Of a stretch of DNA of 64,000 nucleotides, positions 7,512 through 15,896 are shown piece by piece (position 1 is the stretch's first letter; every line of letters starts with the position of its first letter). Position numbers and translations under genes: made by a program. Location of the stretch: the NCBI RefSeq assembly GCF_018069565.1, contig NZ_JAGPNL010000001.1, positions 1,116,001 through 1,180,000 on the forward strand, in the 5' to 3' direction. The notes beneath the pieces were generated by a model. It was not told the DNA's origin and searched no databases. It worked only from the letters and a program-made list of their open reading frames with translations. The DNA is from Streptomyces tagetis. GTDB lineage: Bacteria; Actinomycetota; Actinomycetes; Streptomycetales; Streptomycetaceae.

Positions 7512-9542
7512 ATGTCGCACCTCCGCGCCCCGGCCGCGCGTGCGGACCGCCGTGAGGGCGGACGGCACGGCCGGCCCGCCCCCCGCACCGCCCCCGCGCT
7601 CCCCGAGACCCACATACGGCCCCACCTGCTGCGCATGGCCGTCTTGCCGCCCGTCGCGGTCGCCCTCAGCGCCTGCGCGGCCGTTCTGTTCACCGTCCGC
7701 TCCACCGGCGCCCGGACCACCCTCGTCCTGTGGGGCGTGCTCGGCGGCGCCGTCTGCGTCGCCGTGGCCGCTGTCGTCATCGCCGCCATCGCCGCCGACC
7801 GGGTCGCCCGCACCGTCCAGGAGCGGGTCGGCGCCCTGCGCGCCGGCACCGCCCGCGGCGAGGAGGAACTGCGCTCGCTCGTCGAGGCCCTGCGCCGCGG
7901 CGAGGCCCCGCCCCGGCGCAAGAGCCGCGGCGGCCCGCCGCACGACGCCGACGAGTTCGAACTGCTCGCCGCCGACCTCTCCCGCGCCCACGAGGGCGCC
8001 GTGACCGCCGTCGTCGAGGCCGCCCGGCTCTCCAGCCGGACCGGCAGCGAACAGAAGCTGGAGGTCTTCGTCAACCTCGCCCGGCGCCTTCAGTCCCTGG
8101 TGCACCGCGAGATCTCCCTCCTCGACGAGCTGGAGAACGAGATCGAGGACCCCGACCTGCTCAAGGGCCTCTTCCACGTCGACCACCTCGCCACCCGCAT
8201 CCGCCGCCACTCCGAGAACCTGGCCGTGCTCGGCGGCGCCGTCTCCCGCCGGCAGTGGAGCAATCCCGTCGACATGACCGAGGTGCTGCGCTCGGCCATC
8301 GCCGAGGTCGAGCAGTACTCCCGGGTCCGCCTCGTCCCGCCCATCGACGGCACCCTGCGCGGCCACGCCGTCGCCGACGTCATCCACCTGCTCGCCGAAC
8401 TCGTCGAGAACGCCACCCTGTTCTCCGCCCCGCACACCCAGGTCCTGCTGCGCGCCGCCACCGTCACCTCCGGACTCGCCGTCGAGGTCGAGGACCGCGG
8501 CCTCGGCATGCCGGCCGCCGAACAGACCCGCATGAACGACCTGCTGGCCGACCCCGACCAGGTCAACGTGGCCCGCCTGCTCGCCGACGGCCGCATCGGC
8601 CTCTACGTCGTCTCCCAACTGGCCCGCCGCCACGGCATCTCGGTCCGCCTCCAGAGCAACATCTACGGCGGGGTCCAGGCCGTCCTGGTCCTCCCGCGCG
8701 ACCTGCTCGGCCCGGCCCCCGCCCTCCCCGCCGCCGGCACCGCGGGCGCGGCCCCCGGCCCGGTCGCCCACCCCGCGCCGGTCCCGGAGGCGCCCGCCCC
8801 GTCCCCCGGCACCCCCGCGCCGCCCGCCTCCGGCCCCGACGCCACCGGCCCCGTACCGCTGCCCCTGCGCCGTGAGCGCCGGGACCGGACCACCCCGGCC
8901 GCCGCCGTCCCCGGCATCCGCCCCGCCGACCGGGGCGTCCTCGCCGAACACGCGGCCACCCCGCCGGTACCCCGGCACGCCGCGGTCCGGGCCACCCCGG
9001 ACAAGCCCGACCTGCCCCGCCGCCGCGCCCAGGAACACCTCGTCCCGCAACTGCGCGGCGGCCCCGCCCCGCGCCAGGACCCGGACCCCGGGGAGCACGC
9101 CGTCCACGACCCCGGCCTGATGGCCGCCTTCCGGCGCGGCATCGGCCTCGCCGAGGCGGCACCGCTCGCCGATGCGCCCCACCCGGACACCCATCCGGGC
9201 ACCCATCCGGGCACCCATCCGGACACCCATCCGGACACCCACCCGGACACCCACCCCGGCGGCCTCGCCGGAGCGGACGGCACGGGAGGGGACGGCAGCG
9301 GCCCGGGGGCCGTGGGCCTGAGCCCCACGGGTCTTGAGACCACGGACCTGGACGCCACGGGTTCGAACACCACGGGCTTGGAGGCAACGGACTTGGAGAC
9401 AACGGGCCTGGAGGCCACCGCACCGGACGGCACCGCGCCCCAGGACGCCTCCGCCCTCACCCTCTTCACCGAGGGGAGCGGCCCCTCCGCGCCCCGCCCC
9501 CGCCTCCCCGCCCGGCACGACGGGAGCGCGCCCGCCGGATGA
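7512..9542 (+). CDS. cvnA: Conservon sensor histidine kinase-like protein CvnA
   Basis: Membrane ATPase/kinase-like protein of 676 aa and the first gene of a cvn operon. Two membrane helices (about residues 42-62 and 70-95) are joined by a very short loop, so no large extracellular sensor is present. A dimerisation block with HREISLLDELENE follows, then an HATPase domain with N box ELVENATLFS and G box DRGLGM. The C-terminal third is Pro/Ala rich and ends in short tandem repeats. ATG at 7512 is chosen for GAGGA 5 nt upstream and because the upstream frame is not coding-like. Conservons form GTPase-linked membrane complexes that affect development and metabolism. Confidence 0.9.
   Translation: MSHLRAPAARADRREGGRHGRPAPRTAPALPETHIRPHLLRMAVLPPVAVALSACAAVLFTVRSTGARTTLVLWGVLGGAVCVAVAAVVIAAIAADRVARTVQERVGALRAGTARGEEELRSLVEALRRGEAPPRRKSRGGPPHDADEFELLAADLSRAHEGAVTAVVEAARLSSRTGSEQKLEVFVNLARRLQSLVHREISLLDELENEIEDPDLLKGLFHVDHLATRIRRHSENLAVLGGAVSRRQWSNPVDMTEVLRSAIAEVEQYSRVRLVPPIDGTLRGHAVADVIHLLAELVENATLFSAPHTQVLLRAATVTSGLAVEVEDRGLGMPAAEQTRMNDLLADPDQVNVARLLADGRIGLYVVSQLARRHGISVRLQSNIYGGVQAVLVLPRDLLGPAPALPAAGTAGAAPGPVAHPAPVPEAPAPSPGTPAPPASGPDATGPVPLPLRRERRDRTTPAAAVPGIRPADRGVLAEHAATPPVPRHAAVRATPDKPDLPRRRAQEHLVPQLRGGPAPRQDPDPGEHAVHDPGLMAAFRRGIGLAEAAPLADAPHPDTHPGTHPGTHPDTHPDTHPDTHPGGLAGADGTGGDGSGPGAVGLSPTGLETTDLDATGSNTTGLEATDLETTGLEATAPDGTAPQDASALTLFTEGSGPSAPRPRLPARHDGSAPAG
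9180..9260 (+). repeat. 12-bp tandem repeat encoding HP(D/G)T
   Basis: Six copies of a 12-nt unit encode HPDT or HPGT, plus a final HPGG, in the tail of CvnA. Consecutive units are nearly identical at DNA level, so copy number may vary between strains. Confidence 0.9.
9327..9416 (+). repeat. 15-bp degenerate repeat encoding T(G/D)LE(T/A)
   Basis: Six pentads of the pattern T-(G/D)-L-E/D-(T/A) follow the HPDT array in CvnA. Several use TTG and GCA/ACA codons, unusual for this genome. The pattern recalls pentapeptide repeats but is too short to call a beta-helix. Confidence 0.8.
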
Positions 9543-9658
9543 CCGCCCCGACCTCCCGCACCCCCGCCTCCCGCACCCCCGCCTCCCGTACCCCCACCCC
9601 CGGCGCACCCACCCCCAGCGCCCCCGCAGACCTTCGCACCTCAAGGAGTCGATCCACC

Positions 9659-10093
9659 ATGGCGAGCGACGCGCCGACCGGCCCCACATCCGACCTGGAC
9701 TGGCTGATGAGCGGCCTCGTACAGCGCGTACCGCACACCACCAGCGCGGTACTCCTGTCCTGCGACGGGCTGGTCAAGTCCGTCCACGGCCTGGACGCGG
9801 ACAGTGCCGACCACATGGCCGCCCTGGCCTCCGGCCTCTACTCCCTGGGCCGCAGCGCCGGCGTGCGCTTCGGCGACGGCGGGGACGTCCGCCAGGTCGT
9901 CGTCGAACTCGACTCGGCCCTCCTCTTCGTGACCACCGCCGGCTCCGGCACCTGCCTGGCCGTCATGGCAGGCCGCGAGGCCGACGCCGCCGTGCTCGGC
10001 TACGAGATGGCGATGCTCGTCAAGAGCGTCCGCCCCTACCTGGTCACCGCCCCCCGCCGCCCGGCAGCCGCACCCCCGGCGACGAGGTCTTGA
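9659..10093 (+). CDS. cvnB: Conservon roadblock/LC7 protein CvnB
   Basis: Small roadblock/LC7 domain protein of 144 aa, the presumed partner or regulator of the conservon GTPase, by analogy with MglB. The domain runs from LDWLMSGLVQRVPHTTSAVLLS to the C-terminal helix EMAMLVKSV. The chosen ATG has AAGGAG about 10 nt upstream. An alternative ATG at 9539 overlaps the cvnA stop (ATGA) and would add 40 residues of Ser/Thr/Pro repeats, so translation coupling through that start is also possible. Its stop overlaps the start chosen for the next gene. Confidence 0.88.
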   Translation: MASDAPTGPTSDLDWLMSGLVQRVPHTTSAVLLSCDGLVKSVHGLDADSADHMAALASGLYSLGRSAGVRFGDGGDVRQVVVELDSALLFVTTAGSGTCLAVMAGREADAAVLGYEMAMLVKSVRPYLVTAPRRPAAAPPATRS

Positions 10094-10470
10094 GGGCGGC
10101 AGCGGCGGGTGACGGGCCCTGGCTCGACGAGGCCGCCGGACGACTGGTGCGCCCCTTCACCGTCAGCAACGGCCGCACCCGGCCCACCGTGGCCCTCGAC
10201 CTGATGTCCCAGGTGATGGCCACCGGAGTCACCCCCTTCGGCTACCTCGGCCCCGAGCACACCCACGCGCTCGACCTGTGCCGGGCTCCGGTCCCGGTCG
10301 CCGAACTCGCCGCCCACCTGCGACTGCCCGTGGTGGTCACCAAGGTGCTGCTCGCGGACCTCGTCGACTGCGGGGCGCTGACCACCAAGCCCCCCGCCGC
10401 GTTCCACCACCACCCCACGGACCGGGCCCTTCTGGAGGCAGTGCTCGATGGACTACGACGCCAGCTCTGA
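10090..10470 (+). CDS. cvnC: Conservon DUF742 protein CvnC
   Basis: DUF742 protein of about 126 aa, third component of the conservon. It carries the typical WLDEAAGRLVRPFTVSNGRT start and a winged-helix-like core (LDLCRAPVPVAELAAHLRLP, then VVVTKVLLADLVDCG) that may bind the GTPase or DNA. No ATG or GTG is well placed. TTG at 10090 overlaps the cvnB stop as TTGA and is the best start. The 3' end overlaps cvnD by 23 bp. Confidence 0.82.
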   Translation: MRAAAAGDGPWLDEAAGRLVRPFTVSNGRTRPTVALDLMSQVMATGVTPFGYLGPEHTHALDLCRAPVPVAELAAHLRLPVVVTKVLLADLVDCGALTTKPPAAFHHHPTDRALLEAVLDGLRRQL

Positions 10471-11065
10471 CCACGGCGACCGCGCCGACCCGTTCCCCAC
10501 CGCCCTCAAGATCCTCGTGGCCGGCGGATTCGGGGTGGGCAAGACGACCTTCGTCGGCGCGGTCAGCGAGATCGCGCCGCTCAGCACGGAGGAACTGCTC
10601 ACCACCGCCGGCGCCGCCACCGACAGCCTCGACGGCATCGAGAACAAGGCCGAGACCACCGTCGCCATGGACTTCGGCCGCATCACCCTCGACGAGGAAC
10701 ACGTCCTCTACCTCTTCGGCACCCCCGGCCAGGAACGCTTCTGGTTCATGTGGGACGAACTGTGCGAGGGCGCCCTCGGCGCGGTCGTCCTCGCCGACAC
10801 CCGGCGCCTGGAGGAGTCCTTCGCCGCCGTCGACTTCTTCGAGGAGCGCGGGGTCGGATTCGTGGTCGCCGTCAACGAGTTCGACGGCTCCCACCGCTAC
10901 GACCCCGAGGAGGTCCGCGCCGCCATCGACCTCCACCCCGCCATCCCCATCGTCCGCTGCGACGCCCGGATCTCCAGCTCCGGCGTCCAGACCCTGCTGA
11001 CCCTCGTACGCCACCTCCTCACCCACACCCCGGCCCCCGCGACGGGGCCCGGCGCCCACCGGTGA
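10448..11065 (+). CDS. cvnD: Conservon small GTPase CvnD
   Basis: Ras-like GTP-binding protein of 205 aa. The P-loop is GGFGVGKTT (about residues 26-34), switch II is LFGTPGQERF, and the base-specificity position reads NEFD where NKxD is usual, as common in this family. It is the output or switch protein of the conservon. It overlaps cvnC, so the two are translated together. Confidence 0.92.
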   Translation: MDYDASSDHGDRADPFPTALKILVAGGFGVGKTTFVGAVSEIAPLSTEELLTTAGAATDSLDGIENKAETTVAMDFGRITLDEEHVLYLFGTPGQERFWFMWDELCEGALGAVVLADTRRLEESFAAVDFFEERGVGFVVAVNEFDGSHRYDPEEVRAAIDLHPAIPIVRCDARISSSGVQTLLTLVRHLLTHTPAPATGPGAHR

Positions 11066-11091
11066 CACCCCCCACCCGCCAGGAGCCGCCC

Positions 11092-11127
11092 ATGACCCCC
11101 GACCCCAGCGACGGAGCCCGCCGATGA
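11092..11127 (+). CDS. Possible 11-codon leader ORF before the GAF gene
   Basis: ATG with a strong AGGAG (spacing about 6) opens an 11-residue frame (MTPDPSDGARR) whose TGA overlaps the GAF gene start as ATGA. The GAF start has no good ribosome site of its own, so this mini-ORF may deliver ribosomes to it. No homology can be judged at this length. Confidence 0.45.
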   Translation: MTPDPSDGARR

Positions 11128-11687
11128 GCTACGACCCGCCGCGCCCGGCCGGACGGCTGCTGCTCACCCCCGAGGACCCGGACGGCCCCGCCCGGATGGG
11201 GCGGCTGCGCCTCCTCGGCCTGGCAGAGCGCCCCGACCCCGCCCTCGACGCCTTCGCCGACGGACTCGCCGTCCTCGCCGAAGCGCCGTACGCGATGGTC
11301 AACTTCCTCGTGGAGAACGGGCAGTTCTTCGCCGGACTGCACGCGCCCGACCCGCCGGGCGAGGGCACCGGCGCCGCCCTCGGCCGCTTCCTCGCCCGCG
11401 ACCACGGCTTCTGCCCCCATGTCGTGGCCCGGCGCAAGGCCCTCGTCCTGGAGGACGTGCGCGACTACCCGCGCTTCGCCGGCAACCCCGTCGTCGACGG
11501 CTTCGGCATCCGCTCCTACCTCGGCGCCCCGCTCATCGACGGCACCGGCACCGTCCTGGGCACCGTCGCCGCCTGCGACGTCCGCACCCGCGCCTGGGGG
11601 ACGGCCGGACTGGAGGCCATCAAGGCCGCGGCGGCCGACCTCGTCCGGCGCATCGAACGCAGCGCGGAGGACGGACTGCCCTTGTGA
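11124..11687 (+). CDS. GAF domain protein, fifth conservon-linked gene
   Basis: Soluble protein of 187 aa dominated by one GAF domain (about residues 40-175). It has the typical ends AMVNFLVENGQFFAGLH and FGIRSYLGAPLIDGTGTVLG. FCPHVVARR gives a Cys/His pair that could bind a small ligand or haem, but that is speculative. It lies 59 bp after cvnD on the same strand and is probably co-transcribed, so it may supply the sensory input that the nearly loop-less CvnA lacks. The start depends on the ATGA overlap with the short upstream ORF. Confidence 0.85.
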   Translation: MSYDPPRPAGRLLLTPEDPDGPARMGRLRLLGLAERPDPALDAFADGLAVLAEAPYAMVNFLVENGQFFAGLHAPDPPGEGTGAALGRFLARDHGFCPHVVARRKALVLEDVRDYPRFAGNPVVDGFGIRSYLGAPLIDGTGTVLGTVAACDVRTRAWGTAGLEAIKAAAADLVRRIERSAEDGLPL

Positions 11688-11939
11688 GCAGGGCCCCGGC
11701 CGGGGCGGTGCCGCCCCTGTGAACGGGGCCGTGGCCGCAGGCGGGTGGCTCCCGCGGGCGGGGCCCCGGCCGGGGCGGGCGGGGGTGGTGTGAAGGAAAG
11801 CTGCGGCCGTGGTTAAGAAAAGCTCGATGGACCCGGGCCCGGGTCGTACGGCAGATTGCTGTCCGATCCCCTCGCCGCCCCGGACCCGGGCTCCTTCGTC
11901 GTGCCCGGCGCCGGGACCTCACCCTCAGGAGCCGTAGCG

Positions 11940-12968
11940 TTGAAGGCGCTGGTCAAGGAGAAGGCCGAGCCCGGCCTGTGGCTCGCGGACGTGCCCGAGC
12001 CCGCCGTCGGGCCCGGCGACGTCCTCATCAAGGTGCTGCGCACCGGCATCTGCGGTACCGACCTGCACATCCACGCCTGGGACGGCTGGGCGCGGCAGGC
12101 CATCCGCACCCCGCTCGTCCTCGGACACGAGTTCGTCGGCGAGGTCGTCGGCACCGGCCGCGACGTCACCGACATCAAGCCCGGCGACCGGGTCAGCGGC
12201 GAGGGCCACCTCGTCTGCGGCCGGTGCCGCAACTGCCTCGCCGGCCGCCGCCACCTCTGCCGCGCCACCGTCGGCCTCGGCGTCGGACGCGACGGTGCCT
12301 TCGCCGAGTACGTCGCCCTGCCCGCCGCCAACGTCTGGGTGCACCGCGTCCCCGTCGACCTCGACGTCGCCGCGATCTTCGACCCCTTCGGCAACGCCGT
12401 GCACACCGCCCTCTCCTTCCCGCTCGTCGGCGAGGACGTCCTCGTCACCGGCGCCGGACCCATCGGGCTCATGGCCGCCGCCGTGGCCCGGCACGCCGGT
12501 GCCCGGCACGTCGTCATCACCGACGTCAGCGAGGAACGCCTCCGGCTCGCCCGCGAGATCGGCGTCAGCCTCGCCCTCGACGTCACCCGGAACACCATCG
12601 CCGACGGACAGCGCGAACTCGGCCTGCGCGAGGGCTTCGACATCGGCCTGGAGATGTCCGGCCGCCCCGAGGCCCTGCGCGACATGATCGGCAACATGAC
12701 GCACGGCGGCCGGATCGCCATGCTCGGCCTGCCCGCCGAGGAGTTCCCCGTCGACTGGGCCCGCGTCGTCACCTCCATGATCACCATCAAGGGCATCTAC
12801 GGACGCGAGATGTTCGAGACCTGGTACGCCATGTCGGTGCTGCTGGAGGGCGGCCTCGACCTCGCCCCCGTGATCACCGGCCGGTACGCGCACCACGAGT
12901 TCGAGGCCGCCTTCGCCGACGCCGCGAGCGGCAGGGGCGGCAAGGTCATCCTCGACTGGACCGCCTGA
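11940..12968 (+). CDS. tdh: L-threonine 3-dehydrogenase
   Basis: Zinc-dependent NAD alcohol-dehydrogenase-family enzyme of 342 aa that oxidises threonine to 2-amino-3-oxobutyrate. Catalytic zinc ligands are in [10 protein letters not shown] and GHEFVGEV; the structural zinc cysteines are in the [15 protein letters not shown] block; the nucleotide fold is [14 protein letters not shown] at 11940 is chosen because AGGAG lies 8 nt upstream and the length then matches family Tdh; the frame stays open further upstream. It is followed after 69 bp by kbl, completing the threonine-to-glycine route. Confidence 0.95.
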   Translation: MKALVKEKAEPGLWLADVPEPAVGPGDVLIKVLRTGICGTDLHIHAWDGWARQAIRTPLVLGHEFVGEVVGTGRDVTDIKPGDRVSGEGHLVCGRCRNCLAGRRHLCRATVGLGVGRDGAFAEYVALPAANVWVHRVPVDLDVAAIFDPFGNAVHTALSFPLVGEDVLVTGAGPIGLMAAAVARHAGARHVVITDVSEERLRLAREIGVSLALDVTRNTIADGQRELGLREGFDIGLEMSGRPEALRDMIGNMTHGGRIAMLGLPAEEFPVDWARVVTSMITIKGIYGREMFETWYAMSVLLEGGLDLAPVITGRYAHHEFEAAFADAASGRGGKVILDWTA

Positions 12969-13037
12969 GCCGTCCGGCCGCGCCCTCCCCGCCGGACCGC
13001 CCGAGCCGCCCGGCCCTCCCACCCCCCAGGAGCTGTC

Positions 13038-14249
13038 ATGTTCGACTCCGTGCGCGACGATCTGCGCGCCACCCTCGACGAGATCCGCGCCGCCGGGCTG
13101 CACAAGCCCGAGCGGGTCATCGGCACCCCGCAGTCCGCGACCGTCGAGGTCACCGCCGGCGGCCGTCCCGGCGAGGTGCTCAACTTCTGCGCCAACAACT
13201 ACCTCGGCCTCGCCGACCACCCCGAGGTCCTCGCCGCCGCCCACACCGCGCTGGACCGCTGGGGCTACGGCATGGCCTCCGTACGCTTCATCTGCGGCAC
13301 CCAGGAGGTGCACAAGGAGCTGGAGGCCCGGCTGTCGGCCTTCCTCGGGCAGGAGGACACGATCCTCTACTCCTCCTGCTTCGACGCCAACGGCGGCGTC
13401 TTCGAAACCCTCCTCGGCCCCGAGGACGCCGTCATCTCCGACGCCCTCAACCACGCCTCCATCATCGACGGCATCCGCCTCTCCAAGGCCCGCCGCCTGC
13501 GCTACGCCAACCGCGACCTGACCGAGCTGGAGGAGCGCCTCAAGGAGTCGGCCGACGCCCGGCGCCGCCTCATCGTCACCGACGGCGTCTTTTCCATGGA
13601 CGGCTACGTGGCGCCGCTCGCGGAGATCTGCGATCTGGCCGACCGCTACGACGCCATGGTGATGGTCGACGACTCGCACGCCGTCGGCTTCGTCGGCCCC
13701 GGCGGACGCGGCACCCCCGAGCTGCACGGCGTCATGGACCGGGTCGACATCCTCACCGGCACCCTCGGCAAGGCCCTCGGCGGCGCCTCCGGCGGCTACG
13801 TCGCCGCCCGTGCCGAGATCGTCGCCCTGCTGCGCCAGCGCTCGCGCCCCTACCTCTTCTCCAACACCCTCGCCCCGGTGATCGCCGCGGCCTCGCTCAA
13901 GGTCCTCGACCTGCTGGAGTCCGCCGACGACCTGCGCGTACGGCTCGCCGGGAACACCGAGCGGTTCCGCCGCCGGATGACCGAGGAGGGCTTCGACATC
14001 CTCCCCGGCGACCACCCCATCGCGCCGGTGATGATCGGCGACGCCTCGGTGGCGGGCCGCATGGCGGAGCTGCTGCTGGAGCGCGGCGTGTACGTGATCG
14101 GGTTCTCCTACCCGGTCGTGCCGCAGGGCGAGGCCCGTATCCGCGTCCAGCTCTCCGCCGCCCACTCCGAGGCCGACGTGGACCGCGCCGTCGACGCCTT
14201 CGTCGCCGCCCGGACGGAACTCGACGCGGAGCGCGCGCCTGCGGCCTGA
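13038..14249 (+). CDS. kbl: Glycine C-acetyltransferase (2-amino-3-ketobutyrate CoA ligase)
   Basis: PLP enzyme of 403 aa that splits 2-amino-3-oxobutyrate with CoA into glycine and acetyl-CoA. It has [14 protein letters not shown] near the N-terminus, the PLP aspartate in [12 protein letters not shown], and the Schiff-base lysine in [21 protein letters not shown] Shine-Dalgarno precedes the ATG. It works directly on the Tdh product, and the two genes form an operon. Confidence 0.96.
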   Translation: MFDSVRDDLRATLDEIRAAGLHKPERVIGTPQSATVEVTAGGRPGEVLNFCANNYLGLADHPEVLAAAHTALDRWGYGMASVRFICGTQEVHKELEARLSAFLGQEDTILYSSCFDANGGVFETLLGPEDAVISDALNHASIIDGIRLSKARRLRYANRDLTELEERLKESADARRRLIVTDGVFSMDGYVAPLAEICDLADRYDAMVMVDDSHAVGFVGPGGRGTPELHGVMDRVDILTGTLGKALGGASGGYVAARAEIVALLRQRSRPYLFSNTLAPVIAAASLKVLDLLESADDLRVRLAGNTERFRRRMTEEGFDILPGDHPIAPVMIGDASVAGRMAELLLERGVYVIGFSYPVVPQGEARIRVQLSAAHSEADVDRAVDAFVAARTELDAERAPAA

Positions 14250-14320
14250 GGTCCGCCGCGTGGGGGTGCGTCCACGGCGTGAGGCGGCCGGTCCGCGCGA
14301 TCGAGCGCGCCTCGGCGCGG

Positions 14321-14358
14321 TCTCAGGTCGGGGGGCGCACCCTCCGACCTGAGACAAT
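14321..14358 (+). promoter_or_regulatory. Leaderless promoter with long dyad before lysR
   Basis: Perfect 11-bp arms TCTCAGGTCGG (14321-14331) and CCGACCTGAGA (14344-14354) flank a 12-bp spacer. A -10 GACAAT (14353-14358) overlaps the right arm and ends 7 nt before the GTG. This is probably the autoregulatory site of the LysR protein. Confidence 0.65.
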
Positions 14359-14365
14359 CGGTCCC

Positions 14366-15268
14366 GTGATCGAAGCACGGCGGCTGCACATCCTCCGTGC
14401 GGTGGCGGACCACCGCACGGTGACGGCGGCTGCCGCCGCGCTCTACCTCACCCCCTCGGCCGTCTCCCAGCAGCTCAGCGCCCTGGAGCAGGAGACCGGC
14501 CACCGCCTGGTCGAGCGCGGCGCCAAGGGCGTCCGGCTGACCCCCGCCGGGGAGATCCTCCTCACCCACACCAACGCGGTCCTCGCCCAACTGGAACGGG
14601 CCGAGGCGGAACTCGCCGCCTACGGCTCCGGCGCGGCCGGCACGGTCACCGTCGCCTCCTTCGCCACCGGCATCGCCTTCGTCGTCGCGCCCGCGCTGAC
14701 CCGCCTCGCCTCCTCGGCACCCGGTATCCGCATCCGGGTCCGCGACGCCGAGGGCGACGCCAGCCTCCCGATGGTCCTGGACCGGCAGGTCGACGTCGCC
14801 GTCGCCGTCGAGTACCGGGGGGCGCCGCCCGCCGACGACCCCCGGCTGACCCACGTGGCGCTCTACGCCGAGCCGTTCGACGCGGTCGTCCCGGTCGCCC
14901 ACCGGCTGGCCGGCGCCGGGCGGGTGCCGCTCGCCGAACTGGCGAAGGACCCGTGGATCGGCCCCTACCCCGGCAATCCCTGCCACGACGTGGTGGTGCT
15001 GGCCTGCGAGAACGCCGGTTTCCAGCCCCGCCTGGAACACTCCTCCGACGACTTCCGCGCCGTGGTCTCCCTCGCCGCCGCCGACGCCGGGGTGGCCCTC
15101 GTACCGCGCTCGGCGCTGCGCGGGATGGACCTGACCGGCGTGGTGGTCCGCCCGGTCGACGGGACGGCCCCCACCCGCCGCGTCTTCGCCGCCGTCCGCC
15201 GCGGGGCGGAGGGGCATCCGCTGATCCGGCCGGTCCTGGAGGCGCTGGAGTCGGCGGCGGACCGCTGA
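14366..15268 (+). CDS. LysR family transcriptional regulator
   Basis: Regulator of 300 aa with an N-terminal HTH (LHILRAVADHRTVTAAAAAL, then TPSAVSQQLSALE) and a LysR substrate domain from about residue 90. The GTG start has no Shine-Dalgarno but sits 7 nt after a -10, consistent with a leaderless message. It lies downstream of tdh-kbl on the same strand with its own promoter and operator, so control of threonine catabolism is possible but not shown. Confidence 0.92.
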   Translation: MIEARRLHILRAVADHRTVTAAAAALYLTPSAVSQQLSALEQETGHRLVERGAKGVRLTPAGEILLTHTNAVLAQLERAEAELAAYGSGAAGTVTVASFATGIAFVVAPALTRLASSAPGIRIRVRDAEGDASLPMVLDRQVDVAVAVEYRGAPPADDPRLTHVALYAEPFDAVVPVAHRLAGAGRVPLAELAKDPWIGPYPGNPCHDVVVLACENAGFQPRLEHSSDDFRAVVSLAAADAGVALVPRSALRGMDLTGVVVRPVDGTAPTRRVFAAVRRGAEGHPLIRPVLEALESAADR

Positions 15269-15449
15269 ACACCGTCGGCTGACGGGCCGGGCGGGGTGCG
15301 CGCCGCAGTGCCCCGCCGGGCTCGCCGCGCCCCGCCGCCGCCCCGCAGGCCCAAGCCGTGCTCGCTCGCCCGGTGCGTCCCGCCCCGCCGTGCCCCGTAC
15401 GCACCGCACCCCGCCGCCGTTGTCGGTGGTGGCGGATACCGTGCGGGAC

Positions 15450-15809
15450 ATGCCCGATGCCGACGCCGTACGCCGTATCGCCCTGTCCCTGCCCGACACG
15501 GCGGAGAAGACCGCCTGGAGCATGCCCACCTTCCGGGTCGCGGGCAAGATGTTCGCCACCCTGCCCGAGGACGAGACGTCCATCGCGGTGCGCTGCCCCA
15601 AGGAGGAACGGGACGAACTCGCCCTCGCCGAGCCGGAGAAGTTCTGGATCGCCGGGCACGAGGCCGGCTTCGCCTGGGTGCGGGTGCGGCTCGCCGCCCT
15701 CGACGGCGAGGGCGAGTTGCGCGACATCCTCGCCGACTCCTGGCGCCAGGCCGCCCCGCCCCGACTGCTGGAGGTCCATCCTCGCCTGGGCCTGCCCGCC
15801 GACGAGTAG
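15450..15809 (+). CDS. MmcQ/YjbR family protein
   Basis: Small protein of 119 aa with the CyaY-like YjbR fold. Visible blocks are MPDADAVRRIALSLPDTAEKTAW, the FRVAGKMFATL strand and the C-terminal SWRQAAPPRLLEVHP. Members are called DNA-binding but their role is unclear. The ATG is chosen by family alignment; a GTG nine bases upstream is an alternative and neither has a strong ribosome site. Confidence 0.85.
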   Translation: MPDADAVRRIALSLPDTAEKTAWSMPTFRVAGKMFATLPEDETSIAVRCPKEERDELALAEPEKFWIAGHEAGFAWVRVRLAALDGEGELRDILADSWRQAAPPRLLEVHPRLGLPADE

Positions 15810-15896
15810 GAAACCCCTTCGGGAGGCGCGGCGGGCCGTGGCATGATCCCAGGGCGCGGGGGCCGGGGGAGCGACGGGGGGAAGCGGAGGACGAAG

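Noticed and set aside
9180..9260. CRISPR-like direct repeats
   Set aside because: Units are 12 bp, contiguous without spacers, in frame inside cvnA and encode HPDT; a coding tandem repeat.
11978..15268. A 1096-codon plus-strand open frame over tdh and kbl
   Set aside because: It is a shifted frame of tdh and kbl until 14366, where the true LysR gene starts.
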